Origin: Hanleya hanleyi
Lineage: Eukaryota > Mollusca > Polyplacophora > Lepidopleurida > Hanleyidae
Direction: 5' to 3'
DNA length: 64,000 nucleotides
Assembly (NCBI GenBank): GCA_036873755.1
Contig: JAVTVY010019563.1
Location: forward strand, 1 to 64,000
A program made the position numbers and the translations under genes. The notes under the pieces were generated by a model that saw only the letters and a program-made list of their open reading frames with translations, was not told where the DNA came from and did not search any database. Of this stretch, positions 46,232 to 57,717 are shown one piece after another (the stretch's first letter is position 1; the number at the start of each line of letters is the position of its first letter).

Positions 46232-46900
46232 CTATAGAGATAGTACATTATCGACAATGGGGACTACTTGTTCCAAAGCCGTCCATAGATCGGGGTCCAG
46301 GGTAAAACCACCGTCGTTCAGACAGAGGAGTCGAGCGAAAAAGGGACCGCAGAAAATGTAGACGTCGTCACCGTGCAGGTCACCCAACAACACCCATTTC
46401 AAGGTAGTCCATCCTTCCGGTGACAAAGAGACGTGCGCTTTGGGTTCAGGCGTACACCAACACCTAAGTCCGCTATCGATGAGGTCCACTCGTTTGGGGT
46501 ACAACAATAGGGTGCAGCCAGGTGTAAGCCTCCGGGTAGCCACAGTCCCTTCTTTCACCTCGGGGTGTAGTAAGTCATCCACCTCGGGGAGTACATCTTT
46601 CAGTGCCATCCATAAGGGTGGACAGAGTGTGATATAGGTACCTCCACTCTGTTCCAACCGGGGAAAAAGGGAATCCTCTCCAGCAGTGCGTATGTGCACA
46701 CCGACTTCCACGTGCATGAAATCCCTTTCGGGCTCTTTTCCCTGTAACAATCGTGTCAATAGAGTCCAGCCTGATAGCGATAACAAAATTTTCACCTTCT
46801 GCGGTGCGTCTTGGACCAGCTCCAGGTGATCGTCATTGACGATGAGGTAGACGTCGGACGTCAGTTGGAATAACGCAAGCTCTGTTCCGCTCGCTGCCAT
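46232..46900 (-). CDS. PC4-like tandem-repeat protein, longer paralogue
   Basis: 222 codons, open throughout, starting at an ATG 37 bases after a TATA box. It appears to hold four related units, each ending in a Leu/hydrophobic strand, a Trp helix and often Pro-x-Val/Asp: LLSLSGWTLLTRLLQG, ITLCPPLWMALKDVLPEVDD, VSLSPEGWTTLKWVLLGDL and FTLDPDLWTALEQVVPIVDN. This pattern resembles the end of PC4/Sub1 domains, which bind single-stranded DNA. The last two units match the shorter paralogue at 45.2 kb. As first gene inside the right end it may be an early, replication- or transcription-linked factor (inference). It could also be an unrelated new fold. Confidence 0.6.
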   Translation of the reverse strand: MAASGTELALFQLTSDVYLIVNDDHLELVQDAPQKVKILLSLSGWTLLTRLLQGKEPERDFMHVEVGVHIRTAGEDSLFPRLEQSGGTYITLCPPLWMALKDVLPEVDDLLHPEVKEGTVATRRLTPGCTLLLYPKRVDLIDSGLRCWCTPEPKAHVSLSPEGWTTLKWVLLGDLHGDDVYIFCGPFFARLLCLNDGGFTLDPDLWTALEQVVPIVDNVLSL

Positions 46901-46936
46901 GGTGGAGAATGAAAAGCGAACGGCTAGAGAGGTGGC

Positions 46937-46942
46937 TTTATA
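46937..46942 (-). promoter_or_regulatory. TATA box of the longer PC4-like gene
   Basis: TATAAA on the minus strand within CACTATAAAGCCACC, 37 bases before the ATG at 46900. Confidence 0.6.
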
Positions 46943-46989
46943 GTGTACCTGTTGGGTAGGGTTTTATACACCGTGTGAGTCATGGGCAC

Positions 46990-47510
46990 TTGTTATACTC
47001 GCTTGCGCCATAAGGTCAATAAGGTTAGAAATGCGCTTTTTTCTACTACGCCCTGTGACGGCCCTTCGTGAAAGTCCGTGATTGTTCGGTAGTGTAATGT
47101 TATTTTGTATAGAATTTCATTTAACATGAGATTTCACTAGTCAAAGCTTAAGCACGAAATGAGAATAAATAGGCCAATGAATGCAGCAATGCCCTAAATA
47201 TTCCCACTTTTATACACCTACATAGAAGTACCTGGATGTAGGCGCGGGCGTAGGCGAAAGCATCCTAGTACCCGGATGTAGGCGCAGCCGTGAGCGAAAT
47301 TCTAGTACCCGTCCATTGGTTCTTTTATCGATCGCTCATTGGCTCTTTTTCTCGACCGCTGATTGGTCCAAATGGAACTGCCCATCCTTCCCAGGTTAAT
47401 TTACAATCCCCTTTTTGGGTTCAAGCTGTGTATATCGATGCCGCAACATTGTTGCCGAACCTTGCCGAAAGGAAGACCTTTGACCTTTTGACCTGGATGT
47501 GACCTTTGAC
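46990..47510. promoter_or_regulatory. Inner right flank with CCAAT cluster
   Basis: No gene. ATTGG occurs at about 47314, 47339 and 47366 (CCATTGG, TCATTGG, TGATTGG). Before that lies a doubled motif, GGATGTAGGCGC, at 47233 and 47275. The position mirrors the CCAAT cluster of the left Polinton. Confidence 0.45.
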
Positions 47511-47514
47511 CTTT

Positions 47515-49390
47515 CATCCGCGCACTTCCGGTGATGCCGCGCACTTCCGGATAACCCGCGCGCGCGCGCTGCGGCCGGATAACACGCGCGCGCTGCGGGG
47601 CCGGGCCGGGTGCTACGTCTAAGGGGAACATTGGAACTCTTCTGTGTTCGAAGGTAGTTTTAGTGAAACCCGGAAGTAGCGTCGGTGAACTTTTTCCAAA
47701 AATTTCACCGTTTCGCTCCGGGACCCTTCCCATCGTGTTCTAAATGACGAGACGTGAAAAACAAGACCAAACAACCCATATCACAATGAACGTGTGTGAA
47801 TTTCCCAGGATGGACCTATCCCATCCCATAGCCAGCCTATATGCCTATACACAGACCTTGGTGAACTTTTTCCAAAAATTTCACCGTTTCGCTCCGGGAC
47901 CCTTCCCATCGTGTTCTAAATGACGAGACGAGAAAAACAAGACCCCACAACCCATATCACAATGAACGTGTGTGAATTTCCCAGGTTGAACCTATATCCC
48001 CATAGCCAGTATGGAGCTATGTGGGCTATATGGTACTTTTCCAAAAATTTCACCGTTTCGCTCCGGGACCCTTCCCATCGTGTTCTAAATGACGAGACGT
48101 GAAAAACAAGACCAAACAACCCATATCACAATGAACGTGTATGTGAATTTCCCAGGTTGGACCTATACCCCTCACAGCCAGCCTATAGGCCTATATACAG
48201 ACCTCGGTGACTTTTTCCAAAAATTTCATCGCTTCGCTCCGGAACCCCTCCCATCGTGTTTTTCTTGGGTGAGACGAGAAAAACGAGACCCCACAACCCA
48301 TAGTAAAGCCCACGAAAAAAAATGACCATCCCCATACAGGCATTTTCCCTTCTATTGTATAATACAGACCCCTATTGTAGGGGTAAAGTCCGAGCTCCGC
48401 TTTTTATATTTTCGGAAAACAATCCTAATTTTACATGCACCTACCCTATTGACTTGATAGACAGGCCCCGATAAGCCCGGGGACCGATATTAGCCCTTTT
48501 GGCTAGGGTTGATAGGGGTTTTCCCCTATTTTAGAGGTAAAGTCCGTATTCCGCTTTTTATAGTTTCGGGAAAAAATCCTAATTTTACATGCACCCACCC
48601 CATTGACTGGATAGGCAGGCCCCGATAAGCCCGGGACCGATATTAGCCCTTTTGGCTAGAGTTGATAGGTGTTTTCCCCTATTTTAGGGGTAAAGTCCGT
48701 GTTCCGCTTTTTATAGTTTCGGGCAAAAAATTCTAATTTTACATGCACCCACCCATGACTGGATGCCCCTTCACGAATGCTTCACTTTTATACCTCACTC
48801 GACCCAATCGGACCATGCAGCGTGTTTGAAGTCTGGGACTACTTTTTCTCCGCGGAAGTTTTTTCCCGCGACCGCATCACCGCCAGACCGCATCACCGTG
48901 GAAGAATACATGCCCAGGGGCCCTTTGCCGGAACTTCACTGATAGTTGATAGGTGTTTTCCCCTATTTTAGGGGTAAAGTCCGTGTTCCGCTTTTTATAG
49001 TTTCGAACAAAAATCCTAATTTTACATGCACCCACCGATGACTGGATGCCCCTTCACGAATGCTTCACTTTGATACCTCACTCGACCCAATCGGACCATG
49101 CAGCGTATTTGAAGTCTGGGGACTACTTTTTCTCCGCGGAAGTTTTTTCCCGCGACTTCATCACCGCCAGACCGCATCACCGCGGAAGAATACATGCCCA
49201 GGGGCCCTTTGCCGGAACTATAGTCACCCAGAGTTACCTCCCCCTCGATTGGAACTCTTCTGTGCTGGAGGTAGTTTTTGGTCTCTTGAGCTGGTGGCGC
49301 CCTCTGGTGGATGCAAGAGTTATCTCCCCCGGCAAAAGTTGACCTTAAATGCCGTGGACATACTACTCCGCTGCGATGCTTGGCCAGGCA
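47515..49390 (-). repeat. Right terminal inverted repeat region of the Polinton derivative
   Basis: From inside to outside: a CG-alternating stretch (47555-47610), about three and a half ~170-bp units (GGTGAAATTTTTGGAAAA type, inverted relative to the left end), ~148-bp units with CCCTTTTGGCTAG, and two outer segments with GGATGCCCCTTCACGAATGC and CTCCGCGGAAG. The last recognisable shared sequence with 27.85 kb is GAGTTATCTCCCCCGGCAAA near 49320. The right end has one copy of the 518-bp trimer where the left has two. Confidence 0.85.
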
Positions 49391-49610
49391 CTTAATCTAA
49401 CAACTTCTTGAAATAAACAAATATTCTGAAATTTATACATGTGTTATTCAGACTGTTGTGCTATAGATTCAGTTAAAAACATTTCAGTCAAATTTCAATT
49501 TTGACAAAAAATAACTTAAATGATGTTCACAAAGACCTGTTTGAAATAATTTCCAGCTATCCAGTTCTGCAAATAATTTATTGATCATATCATATCTTAC
49601 ACATTATGGT

Positions 49611-50157
49611 CCCCTACCAAACTTTCTATCCTATTTCCGGAACGCCAAATACTTGACAGCTGACACTCCGTGACTTTGTATGTTGGAGTCATTTTGATCC
49701 TATTGCATGACCCTCCGAGCAGACTATCATGGGTAAATTCAAAATGGCGACCATGTGGGTTATACCAGGAAAGTGATGTTTTTGTCATTTTTGTTCAAAA
49801 TTTCTGCTTTTCTATGAGGAAAAGTGGGCAAAAACTATTTTATTCACATCAGACTATTACTTACTAATTTATCATGCAGTTTTGCCTAGAAATGGCAAAG
49901 ATAAAATAAATCGAAAAATCTGACCGAAAAATCGACCAAAAAATGTCTGTTTTGAAAATGACGTCACTGTGACGTCATCACATCGACCATCTTGGATATT
50001 TTTACATTTCTGATAGAGCTTGACCCAAGGGTATAGTGTGGAACATTTCAGCCCCTAGCTCAAGGGGTAAAGAAAATATTTAAGGGGGAGGGAGGCAGAG
50101 CCCCCTCCTCCCCAAGGCCTGGACAGGTCCCCAAATCCCCAGGCCAGATAGGGTTAA
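49611..50157 (+). mobile_element. piggyBac-type MITE, copy 3
   Basis: It ends CCAGATAGGGTTAA at 50157. The start lacks TTAACCCTACCTG and begins at CCCCTACCAAAC, so the 5' edge is truncated. The body matches 7.15-7.73 kb. Confidence 0.75.
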
Positions 50158-50159
50158 TA

Positions 50160-51500
50160 GACCATTTGCCAGTTCTACGATCGTTACAGAGCAATCTGGG
50201 TATATTCATTGTGTAGCACAGATGCACAAAATGCACATGCAACTGTTTCGAACCTTTTTCCAAATTTCGAACTAAATACAATATATCCAAATTTAATTTC
50301 TTTCTCTCCAAACGCTGGACTAGGTGATAAATATTTAAATAAACAAACAGTCATTTAACTAGAAGAGAATTGTTCTGTTCATATCTAGTATCTTTCCTAT
50401 TTAGAAAATTCAGGCTATCCCAACATTGAACTCAACAGAGATATAACCAACTATTAAAATCATTTATTCACACATTGCCACTTCTAAGTATCGGTACATG
50501 AAACTCGTAAACAATTCTACATGAAGCATTTTAAACGGTACATTTCAAACAAGAATGGTTAAATATATATATTTGACTTTGGGGCTTTTGTCAGCTGGGG
50601 CTCAATGATGAATATTAACAAAATACAGTCATTTAACTAGAAGAGAATTGTGATGTTGATATCTTTTTGAGTCAAATGAGCTCTATATACGCGACTTTAG
50701 GTTCTGAAGCAACTATGTTATTCCAATTCGGTACTCGATGAATATTGATTCTATTGTACATAAACATCATATTCATTGGAAACACAAAAACAAACACGGG
50801 AAAAGATGATATAAATGTGACGTTATTGTTGGAGCTATAAAAACAGCTTTTTACTTGTGACCGTCCGCCCCATATCATTACAGTATTTTTTCCTAATATT
50901 TGTCCCGTAACAAAAGGACGAATAGCTCGAATCGCTCTATTCAACCGGTTTTTTTTGTTACTGATTAATAACCACTTTTTTTTTATCGAAGTGATACTTA
51001 ATAAACGATAAAAATAAGAGGCAGTGGATACCGTAAGGGTCGAATAGCGCAAATGGGTCTATTTGGATAATTAAATGGTACGCGTATCTAAATTTTCTTG
51101 TAGTGCCTATCTAAATAGCCCGGTATTTATGGTACATTAGCCCGATCGCGCTATTCCATTTATTGATTTTTAATTAATTGGTTTGAGGCTTTTGTCAGCT
51201 AGGGCTTCAGCCTCTGTGGCTTTTGTACGTGGCGCTTTTGTCCCTGGGGCTTTTGTTCACTGCGGCTTTTGCCCTAGGTTCAGATATCATGATCATGGTT
51301 CGATTTCTATTAAAGTCTGTGGCCGTTAGAAATAGAGGTCCGCAATCCGTACCCGATTTGGCCATGGGAATCCGCATATTTATATAGCCGCAAACCGTCC
51401 TGGTGATGGACGTTCTGCTCGTGGACGTTCTGCTCGTAGATGGGGACCTGTTGACCCCCACTCCTTGACGACTAGAGACGACCATCCAAATTATCTCCCC
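50160..51500. other. Intergenic, no gene recognised
   Basis: The 126-codon minus ORF at 50672-51052 shows no known motif. GGCTTTTGT repeats occur at 50580 and 51186-51275. CATTTAACTAGAAGAGAATT occurs twice (50355 and 50632). Confidence 0.45.
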
Positions 51501-51504
51501 TCAC

Positions 51505-51835
51505 TGTGACGGTGGCGCTCTCTGTTGGCTGATGTTCATTTGACTGTACGTTAATCGTTTGAGTGTCTGATGTTCGTTTGACTGTACGTTAATCGTTTCA
51601 CTGTCTGATGTTCGTTCGACTGTACGTTAATCGTTTGACTGTCTGATGTTCGTTTGACTGTACGTTGTTCGTTTGGTAAGCGAACGTTAATCGTCTGTCA
51701 AATGAACGTTAATTGTTTTGTAAACTAACGTTAATTGTTTGCCTGTACGCTGTTCGTTTGTCGAATGAACGCTAATCGTTTGACTCAAGCTTATTTGTTT
51801 TACTGTTGTATTTTTGGCGGTGTTTGCCTTCCATA
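51505..51835 (+). repeat. Dispersed repeat X, copy 2
   Basis: Same edges and internal CGTTAATCGTTTGACTGTCT units as 30300-30650. Confidence 0.8.
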
Positions 51836-52042
51836 GTCGTGGGAACTTTGGCGTTATATTGGGTCACGCCCACGCTCTACTTGAAAATACTGAACAAAGA
51901 TGCGTATGTCCGCCATTCCAGCCAGACTGGTTATGCACAATTGGATTAATAATTAATAATTGGATTCGTTACATCGTAATCCGTGAAAGGAAACTATAAA
52001 ACCAACCCCTTAAACATCCGCATTTCCTTCTCACCACCTTTC

Positions 52043-54232
52043 TCATGTTGATACAGCAAACGTACCAGGCCGACTCTCTCGATCGCTTCTCTCTTGTTGA
52101 TACAGCAAACGTACCAGGCCGACTCTCTCGATCGCTTCTCTCTTGTTGATACAGCAAACGTACCAGGCCGACCCTCTCGATCGCTTCTCTCTTGTTGATA
52201 CAGCAAACGTACCAGGCCGACCCTCTCGATCGCTTCTCTCTTGTTGATACAGCAAACGTACCAGACTGACCCTCTCGATCGCTTCTCTCATGTTGATACA
52301 GCAAACGTACCAGGCCGACCCTCTCGATCGCTTCTCTCTTGTTGATACAGCAAACGTACCAGGCCGACTCTCTCGATCGCTTCTCTCATGTTGATACAGC
52401 AAACGTACCAGGCCGGCCCTCTCGATCGCTTCTCTCTTGTTGATACAGCAAACGTACCAGTCCGACTCTCTCGATCGCGTCTCTCTTGTTGATACAGCAA
52501 ACGTACCAGGCCGACTCTCTCGATCGCTTCTCTCATGTTGATACAGCAAACGTACCAGGCCGACCCTCTCGATCGCTTCTCTCTTGTTGATACAGCAAAC
52601 GTACCAGGCCGACTCTCTCGATCGCTTCTCTCTTGTTGATACAGCAAACGTACCAGGCCGACTCTCTCGATCGCTTCTCTCTTGTTGATACAGCAAACGT
52701 ACCAGACCGACCCTCTCGATCGCTTCTCTCTTGTTGATACAGCAAACGTACCAGGCCGACCCTCTCGATCGCTTCTCTCCTGTTGATACAGCAAACGTAC
52801 CAGGCCGACTCTCTCGATCGCTTCTCTCTTGTTGATACAGCAAACGTACCAGGCCGACTCTCTCGATCGCTTCTCTCATGTTGATACAGCAAACGTACCA
52901 GGCCGACTCTCTCGATCGCTTCTCTCATGTTGATACAGCAAACGTACCAGGCCGACCCTCTCGATCGCTTCTCTCTTGTTGATACAGCAAACGTACCAGG
53001 CCGACCCTCTCGATCGCTTCTCTCATGTTGATACAGCAAACGTACCAGGCCGACTCTCTCGATCGCTTCTCTCATGTTGATACAGCAAACGTACCAGGCC
53101 GACTCTCTCGATCGCTTCTCTCATGTTGATACAGCAAACGTACCAGGCCGACTCTCTCGATCGCTTCTCTCTTGTTGATACAGCAAACGTACCAGGCCGA
53201 TCCTCTCGATCGCTTCTCTCTTGTTGATACAGCAAACGTACCAGGCCGACTCTCTCGATCGCTTCTCTCATGTTGATACAGCAAACGTACCAGGCCGACC
53301 CTCTCGATCGCTTCTCTCTTGTTGATACAGCAAACGTACCAGGCCGACTCTCTCGATCGCTTCTCTCTTGTTGATACAGCAAACGTACCAGGCCGACTCT
53401 CTCGATCGCTTCTCTCTTGTTGATACAGCAAACGTACCAGGCCGATATACAGCAAACGTACCAGGCCGACTCTCTCGATCGCTTCTCTCATGTTGATACA
53501 GCAAACGTACCAGGCCGACCCTCTCGATCGCTTCTCTCTTGTTGATACAGCAAACGTACCAGGCCGACTCTCTCGATCGCTTCTCTCATGTTGATACAGC
53601 AAACGTACCAGGCCGACTCTCTCGATCGCTTCTCTCATGTTGATACAGCAAACGTACCAGGCCGACTCTCTCGATCGCTTCTCTCTTGTTGATACAGCAA
53701 ACGTACCAGGCCGACTCTCTCGATCGCTTCTCTCATGTTGATACAGCAAACGTACCAGGCCGACTCTCTCGATCGCTTCTCTCATGTTGATACAGCAAAC
53801 GTACCAGGCCGACTCCTCTCGATCGCTTCTCTCTTGTTGATACAGCAAACGTACCAGGCCGACTCTCTCGATCGCTTCTCTCATGTTGATACAGCAAACG
53901 TACCAGGCCGACTCTCTCGATCGCTTCTCTCATGTTGATACAGCAAACGTACCAGGCCGACCCTCTCGATCGCTTCTCTCTTGTTGATACAGCAAACGTA
54001 CCAGGCCGACCCTCTCGATCGCTTCTCTCATGCTGATACAGCAAACGTACCAGGCCGACCCTCTCGATCGCTTCTCTCTTGTTGATACAGCAAACGTACC
54101 AGGCCGACTCTCTCGATCGCTTCTCTCTTGTTGATACAGCAAACGTACCAGGCCGACTCTCTCGATCGCTTCTCTCTTGTTGATACAGCAAACGTACCAG
54201 GCCGACTCTCTCGATCGCTTCTCTCTTGTTGG
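52043..54232. repeat. 49-bp minisatellite, about 45 units
   Basis: The unit contains TCGATCGCTTCTCTCTTGTT and GATACAGCAAACGTACCAGG and is highly uniform. Variation is mostly CTTGTT/CATGTT and GACTC/GACCC. Since 49 is not a multiple of three and no minus-strand stop falls in the unit, all three minus frames stay open. Several overlapping ORFs of up to 278 codons with one shared 49-residue repeat result. These are not credible genes. One truncated unit lies near 53445. Confidence 0.97.
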
Positions 54233-54453
54233 GGACCATATTGTGCTTTCATTGTTTTCATTTCATACATCTTAGGAATCGTTAACTTTCATACGTAATA
54301 GGTCTTGACGCGAAAATTCTTTTATGGACGACGGCTGAAGCTGTATGTCAACATGAGATACCGGAGCAAGCGTCATATCGGTTCGAACATAGTATATCCA
54401 AACATATAGGGGTGGGATCTATATTCGATAGTGATAAAAACTATAAAAGATGC

Positions 54454-54622
54454 TTATAGAAATAGACAAACTTCTGAGCTGTACTTCACGTAAACATATT
54501 TAATGCACAAGCTTTCGACTCTCATGCCGGAGCCTTTATATTTAAATATATTTAAATATATGTTTTTTTATATTAAATATGTTTACGTGGAGTACAGCTC
54601 AGAAGTTTGTCTATTTCTATAA
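54454..54622. mobile_element. Foldback with hammerhead-like remnant
   Basis: Arms of about 51 bases are nearly perfect inverted copies (TTATAGAAATAGACAAACTT, TCTGAGCTGTACTTCACG). The minus-strand centre reads GGCTCCGGCATGAGAGTCGA followed by AAGCTTGTGC: a small stem-loop then CGAAAGC. The CTGATGA expected upstream for a hammerhead core is degraded here. Confidence 0.6.
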
Positions 54623-54756
54623 TCAACGAGTCCACGTTTGAGTCAAAACAGTATATAAAAGATGCTGTTACGTCATCCATTTACGATGAAAGTCACGGGT
54701 CCTAAACGAAGTGCCATAAAACATATGGATAGATATGTTATTACGAAGACTTGGTA

Positions 54757-55270
54757 ACTGTGTAGAACCTGGTCCTCAGCAAATTATCCAGTGCTATGAT
54801 AAGTGACAGCCTCTGTCCGAGGACATGATTAGTCCAGTCCCCGTGCGTAGAATCGTTAAGGGTATACCCATGAAGTTAGGTACTGATGGGTACTTCGATT
54901 CCAATATAAGGAGTCTGATAATTGTGGAAGATCTGATGACAAAAGCCAAGCAGAATACGAAAATTTCAGATATTTTCACCCAATGGTCTCACAATGACAA
55001 TGTTTTTGTTGTAAAAATAGTATAGAATTTATTCGATCAGGGGAAAGCTTCGAGTGATATCGGCTTGAAGAGTCACTATATCGTTCTGTTCGACAACCCT
55101 ATCGACAAAAGATAGATTTTATTATTATGTCGCCGTATTTACTCTCAACGACTCAATTATTTCATGATAATGTACGAAGATGCGATCTTTTCAACTTATG
55201 GTCACTACTTCATCGATCTCAAACCGAAGACATCAAAGGTTGAGAAAATATACTTGAAAATGTACCAAAC
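54757..55270 (+). pseudogene. Polinton packaging ATPase (FtsK/HerA type) relic
   Basis: One frame contains QCYDK, RSLIIVEDLMTKAKQNTKIS (Walker B-like LIIVED), SHYIVLFDNP and GHYFIDLKP, in the order found in Polinton/adintovirus genome-packaging ATPases. It is interrupted by in-frame stops near 54807 (TGA), 55022 (TAG) and 55112 (TAG), each explicable by one base change. The Walker A part upstream is not recognisable. No capsid or integrase gene lies next to it, so it is an isolated fragment, possibly of the same family as the other Polinton pieces. Confidence 0.6.
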
Positions 55271-55300
55271 AAGTCGTGCAGCGTAAGAAATTGGAAATGC

Positions 55301-55440
55301 AAGCGTCTAGTCCGTCATTCATTATTCAGCCGTCGTCAATTAAAGAATCTCTGAGTCCATAATCCAAAGTCCTACTAACAACATTCGCACCAATTTAAAA
55401 GAAAACAAAAAACAACAGTATACACAAAAAATGTACTCGC
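55301..55440 (-). mobile_element. PLE 3' tail fragment
   Basis: AAGCGTCTAGTCCGTCATTC and CAGCCGTCGTC match the tail end. It is diverged and truncated after about 140 bases. A smaller scrap (TTTATGGACGACGGCTGAAG) lies at 54320-54342. Confidence 0.65.
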
Positions 55441-55700
55441 GAATGTGTAAATATGATACGAATTATATTCCCATACGACAGCAATAGAACAGTTCTGGGC
55501 AGAAACTGTTTTGGAAGGACTAAATATGTCTATATAGGAATATTCAGCTTGCTTTTCATCATTTATGAACCAACAGCCACATGCCGTTATATTGGAGCTG
55601 ATTTAATCGCATCTGATTTACAACGTCAACGCTGAACCCAACAATTAAAATCGATCAGGAATATTCCATTATCTCGCCTTGATATTATAGTTAATTCAAG

Positions 55701-55889
55701 CCGGTAAGAAATGACGCGACAAAGAATACTTGGTACACAGTTGATTGTATTACAAGCTTTCGGAGAAAACTTTCCTCATCATCAGGTCGTACATGGCAAA
55801 CTGTCATGATGGGGAAAGTTCTCTTCCAAAGCTCGTAATACAATCAACTATGTGCAAAGCGTTCTTTTTGCGCGTTATTTCTTACCAGT
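55701..55889 (-). ncRNA. Foldback with hammerhead-ribozyme-like core
   Basis: Inverted arms of about 80 bases (TTGATTGTATTACAAGCTTT type). The minus strand reads CTGATGA (55785-55779), then a stem-loop GAGGAAAGTTTTCTC, then CGAAA (55762-55758), the two invariant hammerhead strands joined by a plausible helix II. GCTTGTAATAC after CGAAA can pair with GTATTACGAGC of the other arm as helix III. I could not find a convincing helix I, so activity is uncertain. Hammerhead motifs are known in PLEs. Confidence 0.5.
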
Positions 55890-56067
55890 TTGGTAAAACC
55901 GCTCCACAATCGCATCTTTTAATATAAGTTTGAATTCATGGGCGTGAAATAAAATATTCGAAATGATTATACAGGATGCCCTCAATCTGTGCTGGTACAT
56001 GATATTCTTTGACAAGCAAGAGAGATAACCAGAAAACACACAGAGTTTCTGTGAACATACGAAGGTA

Positions 56068-56376
56068 GACATAGTAGTTCTGGGAGTGGACTGATGGATG
56101 GATACATGTAAGACATAGTAGTTCTGGGAGTGGACTGATGGATGGATACATGTAAGACATAGTAGTTCTGGGAGTGGACTGATGGATGGATACATGTAAG
56201 ACATAGTAGTTCTGGGAGTGGACTGATGGATGGATACATGTAAGACATAGTAGTTCTGGGAGTGGACTGATGGATGGATACATGTAAGACATAGTAGTTC
56301 TGGGAGTGGACTGATGGATGGATACATGTAAGACATAGTAGTTCTGGGAGTGGACTGATGGATGGATACATGTAAC
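56068..56376. repeat. 44-bp minisatellite, 7 units
   Basis: Perfect or near-perfect units AGACATAGTAGTTCTGGGAG ... GATGGATGGATACATGTA. As with the 49-bp array, the length is not a multiple of three and all three minus frames are open, giving spurious ORFs of 118-167 codons. Confidence 0.97.
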
Positions 56377-56379
56377 AAA

Positions 56380-57715
56380 ATGCCTTTACAAAATATTTAA
56401 ACCCTTGTGAGAGATAGAATGTAAGGAATGGTTATATTTAAGACGATGTGTACTAATTGATAATGCATAGCAGTAAAATCATATAGTAGATACATGTATG
56501 TAATATACAACTGTACCCATTATCATCTACCCATTGTTATATACTTAGATATGGTATGTACAAATGGGTGTCGGGATTATATTTGAAGCTGAATACAAAT
56601 ATTATTAAACAAAACAACTTACTACAATGTTTTATTTTTTCATAGTAAGTAATGATGCGCCATCAAGGGTAGTATAGAGTTTGACTGTGACACATATCCT
56701 ACGTAATTTATAATGAGAATCTTTTACATAAATACAATCTTTGATAGCTCGCAATTTTTAGGCGAACCGTACATCTGTCTTCACCTGCTTTTGTCTGGTT
56801 CTGCTAAGGCTTTTGCCTGATCACACCCACCTCACGGATTTCGAGTGAAGAACTACTACTGTAGTAGTCAAATCGGCGGAGAGGAGGACGTGCAATGGGG
56901 TTAGTAGTCTGTATGGACGAGGTTACTGTTAACTAGTTCAACTGGAAATAAACAATGGAGTCCCCTCTTCGGTCACCAAGTGTCAAACAATCGTTTACGC
57001 AAACCTCTTATATCCATATATCATCTAAACGAGCATGCTTGCACCATTATTTCATGACAAATGCCAGTCATTTTGCAAAGATTAAAACCCTTGCAATCCT
57101 CTTTAAAATGGCTTCAATTTTTCTGGAAAACTCTTAAAACGTAGAAAAATCGACTTATTTTCCAGAGAACAGATTTCAATGAAATACAATATCTCGTCTT
57201 CCACGTCGAGCGACCAATTTAAGGAGGTGAACAAAAAAACAAAAACATTGACCTATCAGTTTTTGTAAAATTTTCCTGTCGTAAATGAACCATGATTTTC
57301 ACGCTCACAAAAGGGACATAACTGAGGTCATTGTCACCTTAATCACTGATCCTATTATGCCTGTAGGCGAACCCAGCCATCGATTCGCATATGTTGGTTT
57401 GAAAGCCTGAAAATACCCAACAGGATGGTAGTATAAATATCAGCAACTATAAACATATGAAGAATTATCATGTGGTCAAAAACAGTCGGGCTTCCTTATT
57501 ATGAAATTAGAGAGGAACCATTACTACGAAAATGTGGTGCGCATCAGTCATTCTTTAGGTATGCTGATCGACGCTGTGGTGCGCACCAGTCATTCTTTAG
57601 GTATGCTGATCGACGTTGTGCTCGCTACATCGTCTTTTTACCACTCGTTGAGAAAAGACGAATTTGTCGCAGTTTAGCTTTCAAAGAGGTTTAAAGATTT
57701 TGTGGCGGGTGTTAC
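56380..57715. other. Intergenic, one short duplication
   Basis: No recognised gene. A 42-bp unit (GTCATTCTTTAGGTATGCTG core) is duplicated at 57533-57616 inside a 74-codon ORF of no known family. 56650-56790 resembles 6.84-6.98 kb. Confidence 0.45.
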
Positions 57716-57717
57716 TT

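Noticed and set aside
50672..51052. 126-codon minus-strand ORF
   Set aside because: No recognisable motif, unremarkable length for AT-rich DNA, and no second copy in the window.
52043..54239. ORFs of 168-278 codons on the minus strand
   Set aside because: They follow from a 49-bp repeat with no stop in any frame. All three frames give the same rotating peptide, with no independent sign of coding.
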